Position numbers and translations under genes: made by a program. From the NCBI RefSeq assembly GCF_039543525.1, contig NZ_BAABJX010000024.1, forward strand, positions 124,001 to 188,000: a stretch of 64,000 nucleotides of DNA, given 5' to 3'. The notes under the pieces were generated by a model. The model searched no databases. It was given only the letters and a program-made list of their open reading frames with translations, and was not told where the DNA came from. Below are positions 1 to 8,307 of this stretch, in pieces. The number at the start of each line of letters is the position of its first letter. The first letter of the stretch is position 1. Source of the DNA: Algivirga pacifica (lineage in GTDB: Bacteria > Bacteroidota > Bacteroidia > Cytophagales > Flammeovirgaceae).

Positions 1-1
1 T

Positions 2-832
2 ATCGGCGTATCTCACCCAGTATGGGGTACCCTTACCATTGGTAAACAATGGAGTGTATACTACGATGTCTCCAATGTTACCGATTACTTTAATGTTTTT
101 GGGAGTGCAGGGTCTGGTACCTATAACTTCTTCACAGATGGAGGTATAGAGGGCACTGGACGAGCAGATAAAGCGATTATTTATAGAAATAAGTATAAAG
201 GATTCTCTTTAGGGCTGCAAAGTCAATTATTGGGAAATGTTTATCACTATGCCGCCTCCTTACGATATAAATTTAAAGAATTAGGGGTCACACTCGGAGC
301 AGCCTATAATCGTGCAAATACCACTACTGATTTTGAAGGTATTGGGATTATCTTTCCTGACAAGACACTGGACTCACATGTATTATCGGCTTCTTATGAT
401 AAAGGGGCTTGGTATTTTGGGTTATTGTACGCCAATCAGGACAGTGAATTTTTCAGCAGCAATCAACAAGTAATTATCCCTGACAATCCCACTGAAGAGC
501 CTACTGAAGCTAGTATTTTAATAGAAATGCCCGCTATCGGTGTAGAACTTTATGGTCGATATCGGTTCAAGAAATTCTTTAATCTCTATGGAGGGTTCAA
601 CTTACTTATCCCAAGGGCAGACAACGACTTGCCTCCACAAGTAGACAGTGACTTTCGTACATATTTCTGGACAACTGGTCTAGAATTTCGTACTGCTAAA
701 GGTGCTGCGGCCTATTTTGAAGCCAAGTTGGACAATAGTATTAATGATAAGGGAAATGAAGTAAACAACCTTTATGCTTTAGGCCTACGTTACAATTTCA
801 ACTTTGACTTCCTTACGCTTATTGAGCGATAG
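2..832 (+). CDS. outer-membrane porin, 3' part (5' end outside window)
   Basis: The frame is open from base 2 to a TAG at 830-832, so this is the C-terminal 276 residues of a longer protein. It shows alternating hydrophobic and polar residues with many aromatic strand ends, for example GTLTIGKQW, NLYGGFNLLIP and YALGLRYNFNF, as expected of an outer-membrane beta-barrel. The early GKQW-SVYYDVSN stretch is typical of general bacterial (Porin_4-like) porins, which let small hydrophilic solutes through the outer membrane. The protein ends close to a hydrophobic/aromatic strand, as barrels usually do. A shorter reading from TTG at 230 is only an internal start. Substrate cannot be told. Confidence 0.75.
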   Translation: MGVSHPVWGTLTIGKQWSVYYDVSNVTDYFNVFGSAGSGTYNFFTDGGIEGTGRADKAIIYRNKYKGFSLGLQSQLLGNVYHYAASLRYKFKELGVTLGAAYNRANTTTDFEGIGIIFPDKTLDSHVLSASYDKGAWYFGLLYANQDSEFFSSNQQVIIPDNPTEEPTEASILIEMPAIGVELYGRYRFKKFFNLYGGFNLLIPRADNDLPPQVDSDFRTYFWTTGLEFRTAKGAAAYFEAKLDNSINDKGNEVNNLYALGLRYNFNFDFLTLIER

Positions 833-855
833 GTCAGTTTATCCCAACACATGAC

Positions 856-990
856 CTCTGTTAATTGAATTTCATTCGTTTATTATGTTTAGTTGATATT
901 CTTGAATCCGTATTTAATAATTTAAAGAATTCAACTAAACATCATAAACACCTATTGCCTTTCAATTGTAATTAAACAATATGAGCAGAG
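856..990. repeat. palindromic intergenic repeat, family A copy 1
   Basis: Outer arms CTCTG (856-860) and CAGAG (986-990) enclose a long imperfect inverted repeat. The left arm contains TATGTTTAGTTGA and the right arm its complement TCAACTAAACAT. The element starts 24 bp after the porin stop codon. Three relatives occur at 7290-7498, 14371-14523 and 34682-34829. It could fold as a long 3'-UTR stem. No coding capacity is seen between 833 and 1122. Confidence 0.7.
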
Positions 991-1122
991 TCTAATCTAT
1001 GGTCTTCTTTTCGAGCAAATGGTATTCAATACAAGAAATATGCTAAAAAAATGATTTTCCATCATTTTTCCTGCATAATTTTTGCTAGTAGCTATGATAT
1101 TTATCACATCATAGCCAACACC

Positions 1123-2160
1123 ATGAAAAAACTATTTACTCTACTCACTCCTGTAGTGCTGCTATTGCTATGGGGAAACACTGCGTATGCCTCTAAATGG
1201 AGAGTCAACAGCAATCAAAATATCGACGCTCACTTCCATAGTATAGGAGAGGCTTGTCATTCTTCTAGTGTGCAATCAGGAGATACTTTATACGTTGAAG
1301 GTTCTTCTTTTTCTTATGGAGATGTAACACTCAACAAATCACTCGTATTAATAGGTCCTGGCTACTTTTTACACGATAATGAAAACACCAGTGCCTTTCC
1401 TCTAGAAGCCCAGTTCAGAAACTTCAAAGTGACAGAAGAGGCTGCACACTCTGTAATTATGGGACTTTCTATTTATGGTACTTTTTATTTAGGGAGCTCA
1501 AATATTGCGTTATCCAGAAATCTTATACAATACCTGTCCATTGGACACAATGGTACCTCTCATATTTCAGCTAGTAACTGCCTTATCAGTCAAAATTATA
1601 TCGACGGAGAAGTTTATATCAACAGCAAGCCCGCAGATGGTATTATCATTACCAATAATATTATTAAAGGAAATCTTTCTGCCTATTATGCCAATTATAG
1701 TCGTTCACAGTCTGCCGTTATTGCTAGATATAATTATGTGGGAGAGTATATTATGTTGAACAATTCCATTATCGAATACAACATCGTAAAAGGGCACCTT
1801 AACAGTATGCAGGTGGCTTCTGCTACCAATACCTCTATTCTGGAAACTACCTCTAAAGGCTCTTGTCACAACCGTATTACCGCTAACTTCTGTAGTTGGG
1901 AAAATGGACGAGAGAATAGTGTTAATTGGCAAAGAGTATTTGTTGCTAAGGTACCTAAGATCGACCGTGAATTTGAGTTTTCACAGAACCCTTTCCAGGG
2001 AAATATTGATATAAAAAAACTAGGTCCTTTCGGAGGAAAGTCCCCTTATGTCCTATCAGGACTACCGCCTGTTCCTGTTATTTATCATGCTGAAATTGCT
2101 CCTGTAGGGACTAAAAAAGAAGGTCTTTCTGTTTTCTTACAGATCAAAACACAGGACTAA
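1123..2160 (+). CDS. secreted protein with beta-helix-like body, function unknown
   Basis: The start is taken at the ATG of MKKLFTLLTPVVLLLLWG, which gives a standard signal peptide (n-region KK, hydrophobic core, likely cleavage after NTAYA); the upstream ATG at 1051 would put 24 unlikely residues before it. The mature part, about 320 residues, contains many short N/S/I-rich turns such as SNIALSRNLI, SNCLISQNYI and TNNIIKGN. These recur about every 20-25 residues and look like coils of a right-handed parallel beta-helix (pectate-lyase-like superfamily). No catalytic motif is recognised. A hairpin terminator follows at 2180. It sits next to another secreted protein, but a functional link is only inferred from proximity. 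Confidence 0.65.
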   Translation: MKKLFTLLTPVVLLLLWGNTAYASKWRVNSNQNIDAHFHSIGEACHSSSVQSGDTLYVEGSSFSYGDVTLNKSLVLIGPGYFLHDNENTSAFPLEAQFRNFKVTEEAAHSVIMGLSIYGTFYLGSSNIALSRNLIQYLSIGHNGTSHISASNCLISQNYIDGEVYINSKPADGIIITNNIIKGNLSAYYANYSRSQSAVIARYNYVGEYIMLNNSIIEYNIVKGHLNSMQVASATNTSILETTSKGSCHNRITANFCSWENGRENSVNWQRVFVAKVPKIDREFEFSQNPFQGNIDIKKLGPFGGKSPYVLSGLPPVPVIYHAEIAPVGTKKEGLSVFLQIKTQD

Positions 2161-2179
2161 ATTTTTTCATACTTCATAG

Positions 2180-2204
2180 CGGGCTTCATCAAAGCCCGTT
2201 TGCT
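2180..2204 (+). terminator. intrinsic terminator after the beta-helix gene
   Basis: CGGGCTT (2180-2186) pairs with AAGCCCG (2192-2198) and is followed by TTTGCTTT. It lies 20 bp after the stop codon at 2160. Confidence 0.75.
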
Positions 2205-2256
2205 TTATTTACTCACGGCTTGGGCAAGTTCCACAAGCTAAATCACTCAAAAACCA

Positions 2257-3939
2257 ATGAGATTTACGTTGCTGATCTGCTGCTTATTGGCCATAACCTT
2301 GCGCCTTGAAGCACAAAATCAACTGGAGTTCTTTTTTGATAAAGACCCCGGCTATGGGAAGGGTACCATTTACCAATTAAAAAAAAGTAAGGAACACCAC
2401 CTCTTGCTGGATATCCCTATCAAAAACCTCCACGAAGGGGTTCATACGGTCTATTTTAGAAGTAGAAACCAAAAAGGACTATGGGGGCAAACTATACAGC
2501 AAACGTTTTTGTATCGTACTGTACAAAGCGAGATACTTTGGGCGCAAGAAGCCGAGTATTTCTTTGATAAGGATCCTGGTTATGGAAAGGGAACTTCTCT
2601 TCAACTTGATCATAGCAATACGCTTGACGTATCTCGTCTTATTGGATTACAAGATCTAGCAGAAGGAATGCATACCTTAACCCTACGTATTAAGGATAAT
2701 GACCAACAATGGAGTCACTCCTATAGCTTTCCATTCATTAGCATTAATGCAGACACTCCTCAGCAGACTTCCTATCCTCTAGAGTATTTTTTTGATAAAG
2801 ACCCTGGATATGGAAAAGGAATACAACTAAAAGCAGTCGAGCAAAGAAACTTTACGATTCCTCTTAACAATATCAACCCTGGAATACATACTTTATTTAT
2901 TAGAGCTAAATCTACTGACGATACCTGGGGGATCACTCAACAAAAAGTAGTCCTTATCCAAAATGGATCTCAGCACACTTCTTCTTTGAAAGCTGAATAC
3001 TACATTGATACTGACCCTGGAGTAGGGAAGGGGATCCCTTTAAAGGTTCCTAATAGTCAAGAAATACATCATACCGTAAACCTTGAAAACATTCCCTATG
3101 GATTCCATACGCTATACTTTAGAGTTAGTGATCAATATGACAACTGGAGTCAACTCTATCAACAAAGTTTTGTCCATCTATCAGTACCAGAACCAATCGT
3201 TTATACCGAATACTATATTGACAAGGACCCTGGTTATGGCAAGGGAAAACCTATACCATCCACAGAAAAAGAGGTCTTACATACTGTAGATCTATCAGAG
3301 GTAGAAGGAGAAGAGCATACGATCTTTATAAGAAGTAAAGACTTCGATGGACACTGGAGTAAGCAAATGCAAAGGAGTTTTGTCTATTGTGCTACTCCAA
3401 AAGCTCCTTCTATTTCAGGGGAACATATCATTTGTAGCTCAGAAAAGTCTTGGTTTCAGAGTAGTATTATTGAAGAACTTGAACTCTATGAATGGGAACT
3501 ATCTCCAGCATATGCTGGACAAATTGTTCACCAAGGAAAAAGCCGTACACAAATTACTTGGAACCCCTCCTTTAACGGCGCAGCTACACTAAAAGTTAGA
3601 GCAATGAAAGAATGTGTGGCAGGCGATTACTCCGAAAACTTCTTAGTACAAGTTTACAATAAGGAAATCCCTCTAAACTTTGAAGACTATCAAGCAGAAA
3701 GACAGCAAGGAGCAACTACACAATCGATTGCTGTTACTCCTCATCACAATATTACAGAGTACTCTTGGAGTATTTCTCCTTGGTGGGCCGGGAAAATTCA
3801 GGAAGAGGGCCCTAAAGCAACTATTTTATGGAAGGACAGTTACCACGGAAAAGCAACAATTACTGTGAAAGGAAAAAATCTATGCAATACCTCTAAAAAG
3901 AAAAATATACAAATTATGAGTCGCAGTATAGAGAATTAA
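2257..3939 (+). CDS. secreted protein with five DKDPGYGKG repeats and PKD-like C-terminus
   Basis: A 560-residue protein with a signal peptide (MRFTLLICCLLAITLRLEAQ, cleavage near 20). Residues about 24-377 form five tandem repeats of roughly 73 residues. Each opens with EYFFDKDPGYGKG or a close variant (starts near 24, 99, 175, 247 and 318) and closes with G-x-HT-(L/I/V)-x-x-R followed by W-(S/G). The rest (about 380-560) carries two PKD/Ig-like modules with the motif Y-x-W-x-(L/I)-S-P-x-x-AG. Repeats with this signature are, from memory, common in secreted Bacteroidota proteins but have no assigned function. There is no recognisable type IX sorting domain at the C-terminus. An extracellular binding or adhesion role is inferred only. 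Confidence 0.8.
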   Translation: MRFTLLICCLLAITLRLEAQNQLEFFFDKDPGYGKGTIYQLKKSKEHHLLLDIPIKNLHEGVHTVYFRSRNQKGLWGQTIQQTFLYRTVQSEILWAQEAEYFFDKDPGYGKGTSLQLDHSNTLDVSRLIGLQDLAEGMHTLTLRIKDNDQQWSHSYSFPFISINADTPQQTSYPLEYFFDKDPGYGKGIQLKAVEQRNFTIPLNNINPGIHTLFIRAKSTDDTWGITQQKVVLIQNGSQHTSSLKAEYYIDTDPGVGKGIPLKVPNSQEIHHTVNLENIPYGFHTLYFRVSDQYDNWSQLYQQSFVHLSVPEPIVYTEYYIDKDPGYGKGKPIPSTEKEVLHTVDLSEVEGEEHTIFIRSKDFDGHWSKQMQRSFVYCATPKAPSISGEHIICSSEKSWFQSSIIEELELYEWELSPAYAGQIVHQGKSRTQITWNPSFNGAATLKVRAMKECVAGDYSENFLVQVYNKEIPLNFEDYQAERQQGATTQSIAVTPHHNITEYSWSISPWWAGKIQEEGPKATILWKDSYHGKATITVKGKNLCNTSKKKNIQIMSRSIEN

Positions 3940-3940
3940 A

Positions 3941-3972
3941 AAAGGAGTGATAAAACTATCACTCCTTTTTTT
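3941..3972. terminator. bidirectional terminator between the repeat-protein gene and tRNA-Ser
   Basis: AAAGGAGTGATA (3941-3952) and TATCACTCCTTT (3957-3968) form a perfect 12-bp stem with a 4-nt loop, with A-tract before and T-tract after. It can stop the plus-strand gene and the minus-strand tRNA transcript. Confidence 0.85.
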
Positions 3973-3974
3973 TG

Positions 3975-4059
3975 CAGAGAGGAAGGGATTCGAACCCTCG
4001 AGACATTGCTGTCAACACGCTTTCCAGGCGTGCGCCTTAAACCGCTCGGCCACCTCTCT
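3975..4059 (-). tRNA. tRNA-Ser(GGA)
   Basis: Read on the minus strand it starts AGAGAGG and ends CCTCTCT plus discriminator G, giving a full 7-bp acceptor stem. The D arm contains the AGCGGTTTAAGG-type loop. The anticodon loop is CTGGAAA with GGA at 4023-4025, decoding UCC/UCU. A long variable arm (class II) precedes a T arm with GGTTCGAATCC. The CCA end is not encoded. A consensus promoter lies immediately upstream. Confidence 0.95.
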
Positions 4060-4073
4060 GTATGAAACGGCTA

Positions 4074-4105
4074 CAAATATAGGGAGCAAAAGTTCTTGTT
4101 CCAAA
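4074..4105 (-). promoter_or_regulatory. Bacteroidota-type promoter of tRNA-Ser
   Basis: On the minus strand TTTG (complement of 4102-4105) is followed after 20 bp by TATATTTG (complement of 4074-4081). This matches the Bacteroidota consensus TTTG, about 20 bp, TAnnTTTG. The predicted start falls a few bases before the tRNA 5' end at 4059. Confidence 0.75.
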
Positions 4106-4134
4106 GAAACACTCTCTAAAAAGTTCCATTGACT

Positions 4135-4182
4135 CACAAAAAAATCCAAAAGAGGCAGGTAAACACTGCCCCTTTTGGATTT
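4135..4182 (-). terminator. terminator of dnaK
   Basis: Arms 4142-4158 and 4166-4182 form a 17-bp stem with one mismatch or wobble and a 7-nt loop. The A-run at 4135-4141 gives the U-tract on the minus strand. It lies 58 bp after the dnaK stop. Confidence 0.85.
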
Positions 4183-4239
4183 ACCTTATTTTCATGCTTA
4201 CCGATACCTCTAAAGATATCAGTCACCTATCAAAAACGA

Positions 4240-6162
4240 TTACTTTACTTCTTCGAAGTCAACGTCTGTTACGTCGTCATCGCCACCTGCGTTAGCATTA
4301 GCGCCTGCACCCGCATCAGCACCTGCTCCTGCAGCACCAGCGGCACCTGCATCAGCTCCACTTGCTTGATACATCTCCTGAGAAGCGGCTGTCCATGCAG
4401 CGTTCAATGCCTCCAAAGCAGTATCAATCTTCGCCAAGTCTTCTGCTTGGTGTGCTTCTTTAAGGTCTTTCAAAGCAGCTTCAATCGCTGTTTTGTTTCC
4501 TTCTGAAAGCTTGTCACCGTACTCAGACAATTGCTTCTCTGTTTGGAATACCATTGCATCCGCATTGTTCAGCTTCTCTACGCGCTCTTTTGCAGCGTTA
4601 TCCGCATCTGCATTTGCAGCTGCTTCATCCTTCATCTTTTGGATTTCTTCCTCAGTCAATCCAGAAGAAGCCTCGATACGGATCGATTGCTCTTTATTTG
4701 TTCCTTTATCTTTTGCAGAAACGTGGATCAAACCGTTGGCATCAATATCAAACGTTACTTCGATTTGAGGTACACCTCTTGGTGCTGGAGGAATTCCGTC
4801 CAAGTGGAATCTACCAATCGTTTTGTTGTCCTTCGCCATTGGGCGCTCTCCCTGCAATACGTGAATCTCTACTGAAGGCTGGTTATCTGCCGCAGTCGAG
4901 AATGTTTGTGATTTCTTTGTAGGGATCGTTGTATTGGACTCGATCAATGTTGTGAATACACCACCCATTGTTTCGATACCCAATGAAAGAGGTGTTACGT
5001 CAAGAAGCAATACATCTTTTACTTCTCCTGTCAATACACCACCCTGGATCGCTGCACCCAAAGCAACTACCTCATCAGGGTTAACACCTTTAGAAGGCTT
5101 CTTGCCGAAGAACTTCTCTACTTCTTCCTGTACTTTAGGGATACGTGTAGATCCACCTACCAAGATTACCTGATCAACATCTGAAATTGACAAGCCTGCA
5201 TCTTTCAACGCTTCCTGACAAGGTTTCAAAGAACGTTGTACCAAAGAGTCTGACAATTGCTCAAACTTTGCTCTTGACAAGCTCTTTACCAAGTGTTGAG
5301 GTACCCCGTCTACTGGCATGATATATGGCAAGTTGATCTCTGTAGAAGTAGAAGAAGAAAGCTCAACTTTTGCTTTTTCTGCTGCTTCTTTCAAACGTTG
5401 CATTGCCATAGGGTCTTTTCTCAAGTCAATCGTTGGATGATCTTTCTTGAACTCCTCTGCCAACCAGTCAATGATTACTTTATCAAAGTCATCACCACCA
5501 AGGTGCGTATCACCGTTTGTAGAAAGTACTTCAAATACGCCATCACCCAACTCAAGGATAGAGATATCAAATGTACCACCACCAAGGTCAAATACGGCTA
5601 CCTTTTGGTCTGTATCTTTCTTATCCAAACCATACGCCAATGCTGCAGCTGTTGGCTCGTTGATAATACGTTTTACTGTAAGACCAGCAATCTCGCCTGC
5701 TTCTTTAGTTGCCTGACGCTGTGCATCATTAAAGTATGCTGGAACTGTAATAACTGCTTCTGTTACCTCTGTACCCAAGTAGTCCTCTGCTGTTTTCTTC
5801 ATTTTCTGAAGTGTTACTGCAGAAACCTCCTGAGGAGTAAACATTTTATCATCAATCTTAACTCTAGGGGTGTCATTCGGCCCTTCTACAACCTTGTAAG
5901 CAATTTGCTCCAATTCTCCCGTCACCTCAGAATACTTTCTACCCATAAAACGCTTTACAGAAGATACTGTATGCTGTGGGTTAGTAATTGCTTGACGCTT
6001 TGCAGGATCTCCTACTTTTCTTTCCCCATTCTCCAAATATGCCACAACAGATGGTGTTGTTCTTCTTCCTTCTGCATTAGGGATAACTACAGGCTCGTTT
6101 CCTTCCATTACGGAAACACATGAGTTTGTAGTCCCCAAGTCAATACCTATGATTTTACCCAT
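4240..6162 (-). CDS. dnaK: chaperone protein DnaK (Hsp70)
   Basis: A 640-residue cytoplasmic ATP-dependent chaperone that works with DnaJ and GrpE. The N-terminal ATPase opens with GIDLGTTNS (about residues 6-14) and has VAVFDLGGGTFD and ILVGGSTRIPKVQ. The interdomain linker DVLLLDVTPLSLGIET (about 385-400) leads to the substrate-binding domain and a helical lid. The C-terminal tail is enriched in Gly, Ala and Asp before the conserved EEVK end. Length is normal for the family. It is a single gene with its own terminator; grpE and dnaJ are not in the window. The upstream region carries a TGACAT/ATGTCA palindrome that may be regulatory. Confidence 0.98.
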   Translation of the reverse strand: MGKIIGIDLGTTNSCVSVMEGNEPVVIPNAEGRRTTPSVVAYLENGERKVGDPAKRQAITNPQHTVSSVKRFMGRKYSEVTGELEQIAYKVVEGPNDTPRVKIDDKMFTPQEVSAVTLQKMKKTAEDYLGTEVTEAVITVPAYFNDAQRQATKEAGEIAGLTVKRIINEPTAAALAYGLDKKDTDQKVAVFDLGGGTFDISILELGDGVFEVLSTNGDTHLGGDDFDKVIIDWLAEEFKKDHPTIDLRKDPMAMQRLKEAAEKAKVELSSSTSTEINLPYIMPVDGVPQHLVKSLSRAKFEQLSDSLVQRSLKPCQEALKDAGLSISDVDQVILVGGSTRIPKVQEEVEKFFGKKPSKGVNPDEVVALGAAIQGGVLTGEVKDVLLLDVTPLSLGIETMGGVFTTLIESNTTIPTKKSQTFSTAADNQPSVEIHVLQGERPMAKDNKTIGRFHLDGIPPAPRGVPQIEVTFDIDANGLIHVSAKDKGTNKEQSIRIEASSGLTEEEIQKMKDEAAANADADNAAKERVEKLNNADAMVFQTEKQLSEYGDKLSEGNKTAIEAALKDLKEAHQAEDLAKIDTALEALNAAWTAASQEMYQASGADAGAAGAAGAGADAGAGANANAGGDDDVTDVDFEEVK

Positions 6163-6278
6163 GATTATTATTTTTAGATGATATGATTTTCTTTTTTCTC
6201 AATAACTAAAGGTGTAAGTCCTTTGTCGTTGTCCTTACGATAAACCTTTGGACAACCCTTGTGCCAAGTGAAATTTTA

Positions 6279-6291
6279 TGACATAATGTCA
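6279..6291. promoter_or_regulatory. TGACAT-A-ATGTCA palindrome upstream of dnaK
   Basis: A perfect 6+1+6 palindrome centred about 120 bp before the dnaK start. Two further TGACA boxes lie on the plus strand within the next 60 bp. Position and symmetry suggest an operator for a dimeric regulator. It does not match the CIRCE sequence, and I know of no established factor for it. Confidence 0.4.
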
Positions 6292-6402
6292 CTTTTTTCA
6301 TTTCGCAAACTGACAAACACGCAAGAAAAAAATGGAAAAGTGACAAAAGTGAATTGCCTACAGAGAAAAATGGAAAGCAATAAAAGTAATAATGAACACC
6401 TC

Positions 6403-7227
6403 TCATTTTCCTAGCTGCCGAAGACTTTCCAATGGTCCTTTATACACATTGAGATCTACGAACTCTGTAATGCCTTTCACTTTCCCCTTTTCCGAGAACT
6501 GCCAAAAGCTCCAGGAATGGGCATAAGGCTCATCAATATAGTTGTAATTGGCTATCCAAAGAGGATATTGATCAAAACCATAGTCTTTCAAGTGACTATT
6601 ATAAAACTTATCTCCTGTATAGATAATTGGTTTTACTCCATAATGCTGCTCTACTTTCTGCAGCCATCTTTTTAACCCTTTTCTAAGATTATCCATAGAC
6701 TGTACAGTCGGACGTGCTTCTATATCCAATACTGGAGGTAGATCTTTTGTTTTATCAAATCCTTGTACTTGTTGAATAAAGCTCTCTGCTTGCAGTAAGG
6801 AATTTTCATCGGGACGATAATAATGATAAGCTCCTCTCAATAATGAACTCTTTCGGATCTGCCGCCAATTTCTTCTAAAGTTAGCATCCTTATCACCACC
6901 CATCGTAGCTCGAATAAAAGCATATTGTATCGGCACATTGATTTGCTGAGCCTCTTTCACACGACTCCAATCAATCGTTCCTTGATAATGGGAGACATCT
7001 ATTCCAAAAGTATATTGCTGATATTTTTTTTCGATACGGGATATCTTTTCTTGCTCTGCCAAGGAGGCTTCCAAAAAACGTGTTCTCGAAAAGTTAGATT
7101 TAATATAGTAACGTACCTCTCGTCTAAAACTCACCAACCCCACCATCGAACCCATCATCAGAAAAAGAATCACATAAAAGCCCCAAGCCAGCTTCTTCTG
7201 AACCTTCTTTTTTTGTTGATCCGTCAT
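6403..7227 (-). CDS. membrane-anchored GH25 lysozyme-like protein
   Basis: The start is placed at MTDQQKKKVQKKLAW, which gives 274 residues: a basic N-terminus, a transmembrane segment (about 13-33) and an extracytoplasmic glycoside hydrolase 25 domain. Family hallmarks are FGIDVSHYQG (about 74-83), the catalytic-type VLDIEA (about 166-171), and W-I-A-NY-N and WQFS near the end. GH25 enzymes cleave the beta-1,4 MurNAc-GlcNAc bond of peptidoglycan, so a role in wall remodelling is likely. An upstream ATG at 7287 would add 20 residues that do not look like a signal. Confidence 0.85.
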   Translation of the reverse strand: MTDQQKKKVQKKLAWGFYVILFLMMGSMVGLVSFRREVRYYIKSNFSRTRFLEASLAEQEKISRIEKKYQQYTFGIDVSHYQGTIDWSRVKEAQQINVPIQYAFIRATMGGDKDANFRRNWRQIRKSSLLRGAYHYYRPDENSLLQAESFIQQVQGFDKTKDLPPVLDIEARPTVQSMDNLRKGLKRWLQKVEQHYGVKPIIYTGDKFYNSHLKDYGFDQYPLWIANYNYIDEPYAHSWSFWQFSEKGKVKGITEFVDLNVYKGPLESLRQLGK

Positions 7228-7289
7228 AAAACAATTTAAAAATGATGATTTGGTAAGAACACCTGAAACAGTGCCCTGCAAATACAATT

Positions 7290-7498
7290 TTGTTCATGTT
7301 GTTTAATTGAGCTTCGCTCGTTCATGATGTTTAGTTGAATCGTTGAATTTCTCCTTCGGAGAGTTGAATTGAGCTTCGCTCCATTATATGGCGTCTTGAT
7401 TCGAGTTGAATTGTTTTCTGAGTTCAACTCAATTCAATGATTCAACTAAACATTATGAACGCAATTGCCCGGCAATTGCAATTAAACAGCATGAACAA
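7290..7498. repeat. palindromic intergenic repeat, family A copy 2 (largest)
   Basis: TTGTTCAT at 7290 and ATGAACAA at 7491-7498 close an inverted repeat of about 209 bp. Each arm holds two related half units (GTTTAATTG, then ATGTTTAGTTGAAT or a variant). Small hairpins are nested in the arms: GAGC-TTC-GCTC, CTCC-TTC-GGAG and GCAATTGC-CCG-GCAATTGC. It lies 10 bp beyond the purE stop and fills the gap before the lysozyme gene. Confidence 0.8.
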
Positions 7499-7507
7499 TA
7501 CTATGAA

Positions 7508-8014
7508 TTACTTCAATACTTCTTTCCAGCCTTTAGCTTCTACATTTTCCGCACTGTCCAACACCTTTTGCTTCATTTCCTTCTTGAATACATCAAGGTT
7601 CTTGGCTACCGTCTCATCAAAAGCTCCGACAATCTGAGCAGCAAGAATTCCAGCATTTTTTGCGCCATCCAAGGCTACCGTAGCCACCGGAACACCTCCT
7701 GGCATTTGCAAAATTGATAATACAGAATCCCATCCATCAATCGAGTTTCTTGATTTTACAGGAACGCCAATTACTGGAAGGCTAGTCATGGAAGCAACCA
7801 TACCTGGCAAGTGGGCTGCACCTCCTGCTCCTGCAATAATTGCCTTAATTCCATTTTCTCTTGCGGTGGTTGCATACTCATACATACGCTCTGGAGTACG
7901 GTGAGCAGATACAATGGTCAATTCATATGCTACTCCTAATTGTTCCAGTACTTCAGCTGCCTCTGACATCACTTTAAGGTCAGACTGGCTCCCCATAATA
8001 ATTCCTACTTTCAT
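7508..8014 (-). CDS. purE: N5-carboxyaminoimidazole ribonucleotide mutase, class I PurE
   Basis: A 168-residue enzyme of de novo purine synthesis that converts N5-CAIR to CAIR. Visible signatures are GSQSDL (about 8-13), SAHRTPERM (about 36-44) and AGAGGAAHLPGM (about 61-72), which form the octameric active site. Length and motifs fit bacterial class I PurE, which needs PurK as partner; purK is not adjacent here. It is a single gene with its own promoter at 8128-8162 and a palindromic repeat directly after the stop. Confidence 0.96.
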   Translation of the reverse strand: MKVGIIMGSQSDLKVMSEAAEVLEQLGVAYELTIVSAHRTPERMYEYATTARENGIKAIIAGAGGAAHLPGMVASMTSLPVIGVPVKSRNSIDGWDSVLSILQMPGGVPVATVALDGAKNAGILAAQIVGAFDETVAKNLDVFKKEMKQKVLDSAENVEAKGWKEVLK

Positions 8015-8127
8015 AGTTATTTTTTTAATTGATCTACCGTATATGGATACTTCTTGTGTAAAAGAAAATAATAGGAAGAACCCCCGATTGTCCGTATAGT
8101 TTCCTAATATTTACGTCTATTTACAGG

Positions 8128-8162
8128 CAAAAGTAAGGAAAAGATTAAGAAGGTGCTCAAAA
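8128..8162 (-). promoter_or_regulatory. candidate purE promoter
   Basis: The minus strand has TTTTG (complement of 8158-8162), a 22-bp gap, and TACTTTTG (complement of 8128-8135), fitting the Bacteroidota -33/-7 pattern. The predicted leader is about 105 nt. Confidence 0.55.
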
Positions 8163-8233
8163 TCATATTCTCATATCCATACATCAAGCTGGTGATTTAC
8201 ATTCGCTAATTATAGAGTTATACAAAACCTACG

Positions 8234-8241
8234 TATATTTG
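8234..8241 (+). promoter_or_regulatory. candidate -7 box of the trkA-trkH unit
   Basis: TATATTTG matches TAnnTTTG, 66 bp before the GTG start of trkA. No convincing -33 TTG is seen at the right distance. Confidence 0.4.
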
Positions 8242-8307
8242 CCCGTATTACGATTTGTCATAGAACGATTGTAATACCTCCATTTTTAACTAGAAACTGT
8301 TGAATTC

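Noticed and set aside
3947..4132. ORF with ERKGFEPSRHCCQ
   Set aside because: It reads through the reverse strand of tRNA-Ser, a common false ORF.
5293..6123. 276-codon plus-strand ORF antisense to dnaK
   Set aside because: Cys/Arg-rich shadow of a highly conserved gene; codon bias of dnaK explains the open frame.
6206..6406. 66-codon minus ORF upstream of dnaK
   Set aside because: Composition Phe/Ser/Cys-rich, no family match recognised, and it covers the dnaK promoter area.
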